In this document: piece after piece, positions 1 to 11,040 of the stretch
Numbering within the stretch: position 1 is the first letter of the stretch
Layout: the number at the start of each line of letters is the position of its first letter
Source: Gnetum montanum
Lineage: Eukaryota > Streptophyta > Gnetopsida > Gnetales > Gnetaceae
Direction: 5' to 3'
Assembly (NCBI GenBank): GCA_015680685.1
Contig: MNCI01012713.1
Span: 251,821-315,820 of the forward strand
Length of the DNA: 64,000 nucleotides
Notes under the pieces: generated by a model
Database searches by the model: none
Seen by the model: the letters and a program-made list of their open reading frames with translations, nothing else
What the model was told of the DNA's origin: nothing
Program-made: the position numbers and the translations under genes

Positions 1-165
1 CCTCAAGGCTATCTATGAGCATGAAAACAAGTTCTAAGCCAATTAGGAAGGGCCCTTTCTTGTCAATAGAGCCTATGGGAATGGAGCATTCAAAATATCC
101 CACATGGATGGGAATGAGTTGGCCAATGTGGTCAAGCATTTCTATCTAAATCCATACTACATGTA
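1..165 (+). pseudogene. Integrase C-terminal tail of Tat element E0 (partial)
   Basis: The plus-strand translation matches the end of the E2 integrase (minus strand, 15491-15700). Both share the order A-Y-G-N-(R/G)-A-F-(R/K)-I, M-D-G-N, then a Y-L-N-P-Y-Y-M type ending. This tail follows the catalytic core of a Ty3/gypsy integrase. The rest of E0 pol lies left of the window. The frame is broken by at least one stop. It runs opposite to E1, E2 and E3, so E0 is a separate insertion. Confidence 0.75.
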
Positions 166-417
166 GCTGATAGATCATCAATAAGAAAGCCTACTTTCAA
201 TGGTCTACTATGACCTTAAACTAGTCACATGGCCTACCAGGGCCTTAAACTAGTACCATGGCCTACCACAGCCTTAAACCAACAACATTGGTAACTTGGA
301 TAGCCTAATTCTCATGTGGCCTATATGCATTGTAGCATTATAACATGTAGTGGTGTTTTTTATTCTTTGTCGACGTCTCTTGGGTCAATCCTCTAGGCAC
401 CAACAAAGAAGGACCAT
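166..417 (+). repeat. E0 spacer between integrase and 3' LTR, with short repeats and polypurine tract
   Basis: Non-coding. Positions 205-290 hold three tandem-like copies of a roughly 33-bp unit (ggccttaaactagtaccatgg type). The same unit occurs in E2 at 15225-15430 and at other module borders of the family. The purine-rich stretch at about 402-413 (acaaagaagga) directly precedes the LTR and is the likely polypurine tract; the E2 counterpart is the rc of about 14287-14300. No gene is seen. Confidence 0.6.
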
Positions 418-1982
418 TGAAACACCATAAAATTTTACATGTCATAACTAATCTTTATCATGTAGCTTTCGCCCATGAAACTTGAGGCAAAATTTCATTG
501 TAAATGTGAAAATTGAAACCCACAATGGGAAATTTCACATACTTTATACTTTCGGGGCTGAAACATTCCTCATAAGTGGTTAAAGCCTCAATCCCCAAGT
601 GAAAAAAAGTCACCTAGTATCTATATTTAGGCTAGGTGGGGTCAAAAATGCCTTTTAGGATGCCAAAAAAGGTAATTTGATGGGCTTTATGAGGTGTATG
701 CATTTTTCTATGCTATAAACACCTAAAAGGGGTAGATCTCACCTACCCCTAGCATGGAAGGATGTGGAGTTTGGAAACTTTTATCCCTTCAATGTGAAGA
801 CCAAATTCATAACTTGGAAACTTTTTCCCAACCTAGAAAGTTTTCCCCCAGCTTGGAAACTTGTCTCCCAGCCTAGAAAGTACCACCCCCCTCCCCACCC
901 ACTCCTTCCAACATGGAAAATTCAGTCCCCCAGTGTCGAGTCAAAGCCACAAGAAGAAAAATTCATTAATTTATGCACTTCAACATTGACTAGCCACTTC
1001 AACAAGCATGGTGGAGAGCTCAGCATGGAAGATTCATCTCCAACATGAAAGGTGTGCCCCGGTTACTATTTATAGTAAACAGAATGGCCATGGGAGAAGC
1101 ACTTACTATGTATAGTAATTGCCCAAATTTCGGCATTAATCTCATCTAAATTTGCAGCCATTTTACAACCATTTTATATCCAATTTGCAACCAAATAATA
1201 GCCAATTTGTAGTCCCATTCATGATCCAAAGACCATATAAAAGCCAAACTCCAGCACCATTTATAGGTTCCAGGTTCTGAAATTTTTCAACAAGTCAAGA
1301 ATTGTTTTTAAGAAATTCTCATGCAATTTATATACACACAATTCCATACTTAGGACATTTTTAAGCACTCAAGAGCTCTTTCAAGTTTCCATACTTGCAT
1401 TCTCTTGAACCCTAGTGTGGAAGTAGTGAAGCCTTGAGATTTGGTGGATTTTTTGTGCTAACACTACACTTCTAGGATTCCAAACTCACTATGTGGCAAC
1501 TTGGCATCCAAATATTCCACCTTTCTCACCTTCCAGTAGTGACCCAATTGGTAGATCCAAGGTTGCAATAGCAAAGGGAGGTTTGATAACATCAAGAGTG
1601 GCTTAGCACCTGGATCATGAAGTAGATCATCTTAGCTTCAACTAGCTTTGAACTCTTGCACAAGTGAACCCTCCTTTTGCTCATCTAGGCATCATTTTTT
1701 GTACACATTTCTCTAACTTATTATTTATTCTTTTCTCAATAAATTTTTAATTTTTGAGTTTTTTGCTTAATAAAATTTAATTTATTACCTATGCATTATT
1801 TGGATCTATTTATATTCCCACATTTTTCATCTCCTAAGTCCTTGGTTGATTTGTCAAACTAGCTAGGGCATTCTGAATCCCATTTTTATCATAGAGGCCC
1901 TGGAGATTCAGTGTTGGGGAACTACTTACACTGAGGATCCTTGGTTTTCTCATTCTAGAAATTGAGGTTTTTGGTCATAACA
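418..1982 (+). mobile_element. 3' LTR of Tat element E0
   Basis: About 1,565 bp, starting TGAAACACC and ending ATAACA, so it has TG...CA ends. It aligns along its length with the E2 LTRs (12753-14285 and 37381-38886) and the E1 LTR (40843-42323), which lie on the other strand. It has a TATA box at 1236-1243 and an AATAAA-rich stretch near 1738-1780. To its right the sequence switches abruptly to the E1 tandem array. The 5' LTR is outside the window, so the target duplication (predicted to be tatgc, 1983-1987) cannot be checked. The open frame at 764-1048 lies inside U3 and I do not regard it as a gene. Confidence 0.8.
1236..1243 (+). promoter_or_regulatory. TATA box of the E0 LTR
   Basis: The motif tataaaag in the context ccatataaaagcc sits about 820 bp into the LTR. 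The other copies keep a TATA-like motif at the equivalent place (minus strand of about 13440-13448, 38056-38064 and 41494-41502, read as ctataaaaa). This marks the probable U3/R transition. Confidence 0.6.
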
Positions 1983-2102
1983 TATGCTATATAACATGCA
2001 TGTTAGCCCCTAGGATCACCAATGTCAAGGGTTAGGGTTTAGAGTCAAAATCTAGTGGTTTCTAGATTTGCCAAATGGTGTTTTAAGTTATCCCTCTTGG
2101 AC

Positions 2103-3803
2103 CCACATTGGCTTCACATTGACCAATGTGGATCTAGCATGGAGGAACTTAAGGAATGTATTTTTTGCATTTTTTTGATAGGTCTTGATCATGCCTATGT
2201 GTTTCTAGGGTCATTGGTGAATATGGCTAAGGCTCAAGGTCAAAATTTGGTAATTTCTAAGTTTGTTAGGTTGTTTTCAGGCTCATCCCCCTTATTCCAC
2301 ACTAGCTCCACATTGGCAAACATGGATCCAACATGGAAGGTGAGTGGAAATCATTTTTTATATTTTTATCAATTTTGGTTATGCATGTCCATTTTTGGGG
2401 TCACTGGTGCTTATGGTCTAAGCCTAGGATCAAAATGTGGTAATTTTGAGGGTCTCTTGAGGGGTTCTCAAGCTTGGTTCTTAAGTTCCATGTTGACCAA
2501 TGTGGAACTAGTTTAAAAGACCTTAGGAGGTTTATTTATGACTATTTTGAGCTAAATTTGTAAAGTTTGGTAGCTCCCAGATGTGTGGATAGGGTTGTAG
2601 GGTAAGTGTAGGTTAGTTTTACATTATTTTGATGCATCTATAACTTTTCATAAATTTTCCTAGCTACATCCATGTTGGCTCCATGTTAGCCACCATGGAA
2701 GAAACTAAGAAACCCATGAAAATAGTCATTTTTGACAAGTTTTAGTTGTTAGAGCTTTTGGGAAGGTTGGATTGTCGATAGAAGTCTATTTAGAGGTAAA
2801 TCTTGAGATTTTTGACTACCCCCCATCCCTCTCCAACCATGTTGGTTCGATGCCTACCAATGTGAATAGGGTCTCCCTCCAACATGGATGAACTTGAAGT
2901 CAAGTTTTAAACTAATTTTGACAAGTTTCTTTAGACTTTCTAAGCTACCAAGGCTATAGAGGATTCAACGTCATGATTTGGTATCAAAATCGATTAGTTT
3001 GAAAGCTCCTAGGTGTCCATTTAGTCATTCCCCACTTTCTCCATGCTAGGTAAGGTCACCTTAGTGTGGAAGTAATGGGGATGACTCTTTGCCATTTTTG
3101 TTCGATTTTATGACATATGAAGGCTCTGAGAGTCTCCAGCATGGTTTAGAGGTCACTAGAATAGGTTAATGGGTTGTTTCTGGCTATAGAGATGGTTATA
3201 TTACATACCTCTAGGGGATTCATGTTGGCTTCATGCTAGCTAGCATGGAGAGGAGGATTCACTAGAAATGAGAAGCTCCAAGGATGGAAATCAACTTGAA
3301 TTTCTACTACTGTCAACTATTGAGGTCATGCGAAAGAATATGGGTTGTCAAGGTGACATTTATGGTAACTTAGGGCTTGAAGAAGGGTTTTATGTTATGC
3401 TAGCTCCATGTTGGGTAGCATGGAGAAGGGGTTCACCAACATGAGGATCAACTAATTCCAAAGGCTTCATGTATTTTCAACTACATTTGATGAGGCTTTG
3501 GGGTTGATGGGAGTGATTAAAAGGGATCTAGGTCATGTGGGTCCATTCTAGGGATCAAATCCAAGTGTGATGGGCACTAGGCAATAAGAATGGATGTCAC
3601 CCCCTGCCTCCACATTAGGCTTCACACTATCTAGCATGGACGCCCAAAATGGAAAGGTTTGCCAACAACTAACCCCCTTTCAAAGTCTGAGGTTAGGTTG
3701 GATAGGTCATAACTACTAAAAATGGCAAGAATGATTAGTGTGGAGGCACTGTGTAGTGAGGGAGGTGAGTATCCATATTGGCTCCACATTGCCCAGCATG
3801 GAT
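2103..3803. repeat. E1 tandem array of about 187-bp units with palindromic cores
   Basis: Ten units whose palindromic cores start near 2103, 2297, 2488, 2669, 2838, 3041, 3221, 3397, 3610 and 3784 (mean spacing about 187 bp). Each core combines words such as ccacattgg, ccatgctagc or ccatgttgg with their reverse complements (ccaatgtgg, ctagcatgg), and so can form a short hairpin. DNA between the cores is more diverged. The same array is in E3 (44614-47230), with two units left in E2. It lies upstream of the start of the antisense gene. Confidence 0.8.
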
Positions 3804-5815
3804 ACAATGGGAACAAGGTTGTACCATGATTTTATGCATTCTAAGGGGTCAAAACCCTATTGTTGATGGAGTTTTAGTCTAAAAAATAGCATGCATGAGG
3901 CCATATGATGGGGCCCATGGCCCAAAATTCAAAGAATCAATAAAATTAAGCTTAAGTGTTGTTTCCCCTTCCACTCTCAACGTAGAGAATACTTCCCCTC
4001 CCCACCCCCCCAAACCCCCTTTGCACTTTAGTGCACTTTAAGTTCCAATGCACAAAACTGGCAATGGGGGTAAGAGTTGAAAGGGTTTAGGTTTAGGCTT
4101 GATTTTAGTGTTAAGTTTCCTAAAACAGCAACCACACTTTCCATTCCAAACCCAACATATTGGAGTAGATCTCTAGGATAGTTTGATGTTGTAGACACCG
4201 TCTTCCTTCAACCTTGAGGTAATAGAACTTCCTCCCAACTAGCATAGAAGCCTCAACTCTTGAATTTTTAAGCTTCTACAGAGATGGTGCAACTAGGATG
4301 AAGAAACATGGAGGATCAAGGAAAAATCCAAGGCTTCAAAAGGTAGATGAGGCTTCTTAGAACCTCTTCAAGCTACCTAGGTCCATTTTAATTTATGCTT
4401 CCTCCTCACTCACTCTGAACTAGGCCATATCTAGTCATTTTCTTCAGTTTACTAGTTGTTTTTGTGTTTTTCTAGTTAGGATAGGAGCTAGTTTCCTTAG
4501 ATCTAAGCAAAGGAGGTTGATGAAGTTGAATTCTGATGAAATCCTACCTCATATTTTGGCCATTTCTACATATATATAGGGCTATTTGATTATTCAATAT
4601 TTGGTAGATTTGATTTGTAAAATAGGCTTGCTTTATTGTGTGTTGTTTCTATAAATTTGGGAGTGAAGCCATCATTGTTAAATCTAGGTTGATACTTTTG
4701 TTAAAATTAAATTCAAAAACAATACCCCCTATTTTGATGTGTTTTTACATGGTTTTAAGGTTTTTTGGTTGTTTTGACTTCAATTCATGGCTAAATTACA
4801 TTAGGTTTTATGAATTTCATGTTTTTAAATGCTTTTTTGATGAAAAAAGTAAGCAAAGTTGTGAATTTTTTATTAAGGAAATGGATGAATATTGGCAAAA
4901 TATAAGGTTATTGATTTTTAGGATTATGTTTAATATTTGCATTGATTGTGGTCTCATCTAATTTCGATTCATAACAACAAGGTTATGACTATTTCAATTA
5001 GGGTTTGTGTTTTTTTTCATATTTTTATCCAAGTTTATGATTTTTTCTGAATGAGTAAGGGTTTTGAATTTTTTCCAAGTGTGGATGCATAGGAATTGAT
5101 TTAATATTTCAAATTATGATGTAATTACTCTATTTGGAGCTCAAAATAATTTTTGGCAAATTTTTCACGAACCCTACACAGAAGGGGGTACATGTTGATG
5201 GCTACGGTTGTGCAAGCCTTACTATGGCTCATGTAAATTTTGTTATGTATCTTTTTTATTGTACTAGATATGGCTGAAAACCTTGTGATTTTAGGATTCT
5301 TTTAGAGGTGGAATCATTGAAATCAGAGCTTTGAGGAATTTTTTATGAATTTTTAACTATGGCTATGTCAATTAGGCTTAATTTTGGTTGTAGCACTTTA
5401 CCCCTTGGAGATGGATGTTGTTGACATACTTAGAGATTTCTCTTTCCAACTTCCATGCCCTTGGGGATGTCTAAATATGTAATCTATGATCTAAAGTTTG
5501 TTTAATGAGAAATAGATATTTTTAATATTTTTAGTAGGCTTTTTCTTATGGCCATTTTTTCTAGGTTTTAATGCTTTTTCTAAATTACTGTATGGTTTGA
5601 ACTAAGGAATAATTTTAACTATGATGTTTGGGCTATAATATTTTGGCTATGATATTTTGGCTATAATGGTTTAATGGCTATGGAGGTTGTAAACTAGTTG
5701 TTGTCAAATCTCTAAATGAATTTTGAAAAACACTTTAGAGTCTTTTATAGGGGCTAATTTCACCCATAACTAAGGTGTTTTATGAATTTTATAAGGAAAT
5801 TCTAAGTGTTGAAAC
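3804..5815 (+). other. E1 spacer between array and antisense gene (possible promoter/5' region)
   Basis: No convincing coding sequence; the 107-aa open frame at 4638-4961 is a low-complexity F/I/C-rich translation of T-rich DNA that is not kept open in E2 or E3. From about 4397 to 5815 the stretch aligns with E2 27291-28728 and E3 47700-48960. Features seen: a pyrimidine-rich tract near 3960-4020, a TATATATA run at 4570-4577, and a T-rich stretch throughout. It lies immediately before the conserved ATG of the antisense gene, so it could hold its promoter and untranslated leader. That role is inference. Confidence 0.45.
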
Positions 5816-8800
5816 ATGGCCCTAACGATGCCTATAGTTTCCCCCTGCAAGGTCCTACTAAATCCTATAATCATTGTAGTTGAGTTGGTTACCATCCTAT
5901 GATATATTAGCCAACCTAAGGCCAACACCCCTCTACCTGACATGGTCCTAGAGAAGGGTTCACTATGATTTCGTCTAGGGATGAGGAAATTCCTTGCTTA
6001 TCTTCTATAGAAATTTAGTGTGATGATGTGGTTATACTTGTTTTCAAATGTGGTTGGGTTCATAGTGGAGACCTTGCTACCTAGGTCTACATGGTTCGTT
6101 GTTCAGTTCATAACCAATGATCTAGAGACTCAAGTAGCAAGAGAGCAAATGAAGATGAAGGACATGATCGATACACATTACCTTTTGGACATCTAGAAGA
6201 TGTTGGTGTATTCTTGATATAACATTAATAATACTCTAATGGTTGTGCAAAGGGCCCACTGCTTATTCTAGAATCCTCTAGACATCATGTACCTATTGTA
6301 GGGTATTAAATTTGGTCATCTTTCCTAATTCGTTAGTTTCATGCAAATCTTGTAGGTGCAAGGTTAATGATTAAGGCTTGATCAAGAATGATCAAATCTT
6401 TGTAGTAGTCCACACCGCATTGAGTGAATTTACCAAAGGCTTCAAGAATAGACATGTCATTTTTGAACAACTAAGGAAGGACTTTGATGAATACCCTACC
6501 AAATTTAACTTTGTTTACAAGAAGTGTGTAGCTGCCAAAATAGTGCACAACTAGTAGGCAACCCCCAAGGCCATCAAAGATATGGACATCATTGCTAGGA
6601 GTCCTAAATGAGCTTCATCAAGAAGGAAGAAGAAAGGTGAGAAAAAGAATGGTTTTCTATGTTATACCTAAGATTTTATGGCTATTTTGATCTTAAATGT
6701 TCTATGGTCTAAATGTAGCTATATTTATGCTAAGAATTTATCTTTGGCTTACAAGACCTTCCACTTCTGCTGATGTTACTGTAGCCCTCACTAGATGCTT
6801 TGCTTTTAATCTCATCCTAAATTTTAGTGAAGTGGAACCAACATAGAAGTGGTTAAGGGGGCCATCATCTAAGGACATCTAGGCAAATACTATGCTTGTA
6901 GGTTTTCTTGAGTTCTTTATGGTCCCTAGCCCTACCATCCCTTCTACGAAGATGCTAAACATCATCAACTCCTTCAACACAAGAGCTAATTTGTTCTACA
7001 TCACAGTGCAAGCCATACTAATTGTCATTTCCATTAGTGAGGCCACCTTTTATGACTTGTTTGGTATTCCTACTAATGGGATAACAATTACAACCAAACT
7101 AATGAAGAAGGCCAACCATCATGCAAAAGTTGAGGAGTGGTTTTATACTAGCAAGGGCCACTCCAAACTTGCTTTTGATAGTTTCACAAACATTGACGTA
7201 AGTGATTCCTATCCCCTGTTCAAGTCTTGGGCCTTTCCTAAACTATTGTGAAAGAAGGTAATTAATATTACACAAGGATGGACCTTTAAGAAGGTTTTGA
7301 TGGAGGAGACTTGTTTTAACTGGGCTACTTCCTTGGCTACAAGCCTAAGGGAGGAAATTCTCAAACTCTGTGAGGACCTCTCTATGATAGTCCACATGCA
7401 TTATGCATTTTTTATAGGTTATAGAAAGAGGTTTGTAGAATTCTTGGCGGTAAGTAGCAATGGTTCATGGGTGCTCCAAGATCTAAAACAACTCTCCAAG
7501 CCTTGGATAAAAGATCTTTATCCAACTAAGTAGGCTCAGAACCCACCAGAGGACATGGAAGATTCACTATTTGTGACCACCAAGAACCTTGACATTCATC
7601 AGTGTGAATCCCCTAACAGCACAAGGGAGATGCCTCTTACATTCTTGATGAACATCTATAGAGCCCAACAATTGTATGTTGAGGCTAACATGGTAGCTAG
7701 GGCTAGTTTGAAATGGCCAATAGAGGAAGCACCACCATCATCAGAGCCATCCTCCAAGTAAACGATCATCTTTAAGATCCCTTGGTTAGATTAGGCAATC
7801 ATAGGTATGCTTTAACTATGTTCTCAATGTTCTTGGCTAGGTTATGTTCTATGGCTATACATGCTAACTTGTTTGATGGGGTATGGCTATAGTTTAGTAG
7901 TAGAACTTAGCAACCCAAGCTACCACTACAAAAGAAGAGAAAAGATAGGCAAAAGAGGCATGTAGACACATAGAGGATGAGCAAAGATGTATAGGTGTTG
8001 CAATAGAGGAGGAACAAAGGCATGCAGAGAAGGCACTCTTATAGTAACATGAGGCTATAGGATTAGCCCACGTTGATATGAATGATCTAGACACCTTGTT
8101 CCACAAGCTACTACCTATGGAGCCTCCAATTGACATTCTTAATGATCATGAGGATGAGGATAAGAATCTAGGTATGCTTATGCTCTACTCATTATTACCT
8201 ATGGTTTTGTGTTTAATTTCTTAGTTCTTACTGTTCGATGATTGTTATGCTTTTCATAGTTCCTGAGCTACTAGTAGAGGCCTCTACATCTACATTTCAT
8301 ATGAAATCATGGATAGAGGTCCCAAACAAGATAAAATTCATGCATAGGATGGAAAAGAACATCATCAATCGATTGCAACAAATTACACATGGGATCAGTA
8401 AGAACTATGTTTTGCTATGACTTAGTTATTTTGCTATGAGTTATATTTTATGCTATAGTTTCCTCAGGTTGTATATCATATTTATGGTTATATTTTTGTT
8501 GTTTTTAGTGTCATCAATAGCATGGAACCTAGTCCAAGACATAGAGTTAAAATTCTTGCCTAAGATTTCTCCTAACACCCCACATGTCTACTTGAAGCTA
8601 TATGAGACTACCACTAATCCTGTGGTTTCATTCGCAAAGGCTTCATGGGATATTCAAAGCTCCAACGAATTCCTATGGGAATAGGTTGTGGCCTTGAAGG
8701 AGGAAAATAAAAGGCAAGCTGAGAGGAGCCAAAATCTTAAGGAACATAAGGCCTTTGTGAAAGCTCAAGTGGCTAACTTAGAGGCCTTATAGACAAAGGA

Positions 8801-9530
8801 GATCATGTGGGCCCACTACTAGCATACCATCCATGACAAAGTTTCCCTCTCCTAGAAGTTGCACAAGCAATAGATGTAGATGGATTTGATCTCTTGAAAG
8901 GCCAAGGATTGGAAGGATTACAATGCTTGGATCTTGGAATTGGATAAGACACAAAAGGATCACAAGTAGAAATATAAGGTCAATCTAGAGGTGTACTTGA
9001 AATGGCTAGAGAGGGAGATGACTAAATGGTAGAAGAGGAATATGTTTATCCAGGGCATTCAGGCTAAGAGTTTTTTCAACCTCTTTGAAAGCACTCCCAC
9101 AATAGGTGAGTCTCCAACTTCTCATATCACTATAGTTATAGAAAAGGTCTCTACAGCTATGGTCTCATGGGACCTGCCATCATAGATGGATGTAGACAAG
9201 ACCAATATCTTCACAAGCATCAATCTTGAAGATATTAACTGGACCAATATGATAGAAGACCAAATTCTCTAACATTTGAAGATTAGCCTTCACCATCTTT
9301 CCCAAGTGTTTGTAGATTTGAATTTCCCAAAGGTTTGATAGTGTTTATGTTTTATTTTTGCATTTCTTTATGTCATGGCTTTGGTTATGTTGGTTATTGA
9401 TTGGTTTTATATTTTTATGTCATAGGCACCATATGATGTCAATGGCTCCAATGGTTTAGGCAATGATGTTGATGATGGTGCACCACCTCCTCCTTCTCTA
9501 GATGCCCCCTTGGCACCACCAAATGCATGA
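5816..9530 (+). pseudogene. Antisense multi-exon gene of the Tat family (E1 copy, decayed)
   Basis: A plus-strand gene lying between protease and RT of a minus-strand retrotransposon. I see seven candidate exons: about 5816-6299, 6356-6636, 6756-7804, 7893-8171, 8260-8397, 8509-9332 and 9426-9530, with T-rich introns of about 60-120 bp. Clear borders include aaag/gtgag (6637), tcatag/gtatgc (7805), tag/gtatgc (8172), atca/gtaagaac (8398), gtttttag (ends 8508) and gtcatag (ends 9425). The full product would be roughly 1,000 aa. Exon 3 gives the longest clean stretch (from 6892, ending in W-I-K-D-L-Y-P-T and a Ser/Pro-rich tail). Exon 4 is rich in E/D/R, exon 6 looks like coiled coil, and exon 7 ends proline-rich before a stop. 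In-frame stops and shifts show it is dead. I do not recognise the protein family. Other Tat elements (Grande, Retand) are known to carry an antisense ORF, but near the 3' LTR. Confidence 0.65.
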
Positions 9531-10309
9531 TGTGATAACTTTTGTTGATGAACTTTTTTATTTAGTTTATTTTATGTTGGGAATTGTATGGCCCATATTG
9601 GCCAATGCATGAGTTGTACATATTTTAACACTTATGATCTATTGTTTTCATATTTATGCCATACAATGTGAACATGGCTATATATATTATTTTCAAATGT
9701 TTTAAATTTTAAGTTTCATTTTTAGTTTTGGCTATATATGTTGTTGATGGCTTTACTTCTTTAAGGTTTTAAGGTTAGAAATGTTGTAAGAAAAGCTATG
9801 CTACTAATGGCTACATTGGCTATTTAGACTATAAGATTATGAATGACCATAGGATAAGGATTACTTGCCAATTTTAAGCCATGGTGGGCCACATGTTCAT
9901 CACTAGTTTAAAGTCTTAGTGGACTACAACACCAATTTAAAGTCTTAGTGGACTATAGCATCAATTTAAATTCTTAACAAACTATGATACTAGTTTAAGG
10001 CCTTGGTAGGCCATAGGTTTTCTAGTTTTAGGCCATGGTGGGCCTTGGGTTTTGCTAGTTCTAGGCCATGGCAAGCCCTCATTAAAAGGAAACTTATATT
10101 TTTGGTGATTTTCTATTTTAAAGTTTTTATGGGTTTTCTAGATTTGAAATTTTTATAGGGCTTTTGACATTTACAACATGTGAAAAAGTAAAGAAAGAGA
10201 AAGAACCTAATAAATAAATAAAAATAAAAATTAAAGTAAAAACATAGGCTGCATGCATAAAAAACTAAAATAAAAACACAAAAAGGCATAGCAAGTCAAC
10301 AAAGAAAAT
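9531..10309. repeat. E1 spacer after the antisense gene, with 35-40 bp repeats
   Basis: Non-coding. Positions 9860-10085 hold about six degenerate copies of a unit of the type agtttaaggccttggtaggccat, the same unit seen next to the integrase/LTR border and the array/RT border of the family. The rest is A/T-rich, with an A-rich tract near 10190-10280. It separates two convergent coding blocks: the plus-strand antisense gene and the minus-strand gag-protease frame. Confidence 0.55.
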
Positions 10310-11040
10310 TTAGGCTACCTGGCTATTAGTGCATATTATTATATGGTTATAAGGGCATGGGCTGGAAGGGTCAAGGTGTAATTCACTTATGCAGATGCTT
10401 CCTAATCTTTGAAAGATAAGAAAATATGTAAGATCTACTCTACACAAGTTTGTATTCACCATCCCCTTCATTGATGATGTTAAAAGGGAGTTCATTCCAT
10501 AATACATCCCGCTGCTCATCATTGTCATTCTTGGCTTTTTCCTATTTCTTAGATCACTTTTGTGGCTAGGAGCTTTTTCTTGAAAATCCACTTTAGATCC
10601 TTGCTCTATGTCCATGTTGTTAATAGCCAAGGTTACTATGCTATCAACCATGAATGATGATTTCACCTCCCTCATAAGAAAGTTAAATCTCTTGGTGGAT
10701 GGATGAGGACACTACTCATAACTTAGACAACCAAGGTCTTTCCAAGATAAGATTAAACCCTGGTGTCTTCTCCACCACTAAGAAATCTACGATTGTGATA
10801 AATTTATCCATTGTCACAAAATCCAAGGAGATAGACCCCTTGATAGCAACCCTCAATCCATTGAAGGACTTGAGAATCACTATTAATGTGTGTTGTATCT
10901 ACTCTATCAAGCCTAATCACTCAACAATAGTGCATGGGATGAATTCTATTGTAGCCCCACCATCTACATGCATCCAGTGCATCTTATATTGCCCTACATG
11001 GATGATTATGAAAATAGGAGCCCTAGTTACCTTTCCATTT
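10310..11040 (-). pseudogene. E1 aspartic protease and C-terminal tail of the gag-pro frame
   Basis: The minus-strand translation of about 10690-10975 shows a retroviral-type aspartic protease. It has a catalytic D-G-G-A motif (normally D-S/T-G-A) followed by I-P-C, a central S-F-N-G-L-R-V-A-I-K-G-S-I-L-D type strand, and the L-I-L-E-R-P-W-L ending (normally L-G-R-P-W-L). The 121-aa open frame 10310-10675 is the C-terminal extension after the protease and closes with its own stop at 10310, so gag-pro ends here and RT is not fused. The protease frame is interrupted by stops. The E2 copy is at 33000-33690. Confidence 0.75.

Noticed and set aside
2055-2516. A 153-aa open frame as a gene
   Set aside because: It lies wholly in the tandem array; the equivalent frame is closed in E3.
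2103-3803. CRISPR-like array of repeats and spacers
   Set aside because: Plant nuclear context; units are about 187 bp, degenerate, with no constant repeat/unique spacer pattern and no cas genes.
4638-4961. A 107-aa open frame as a gene
   Set aside because: T-rich DNA giving F/I/C-rich low-complexity translation; not kept open in E2 or E3.
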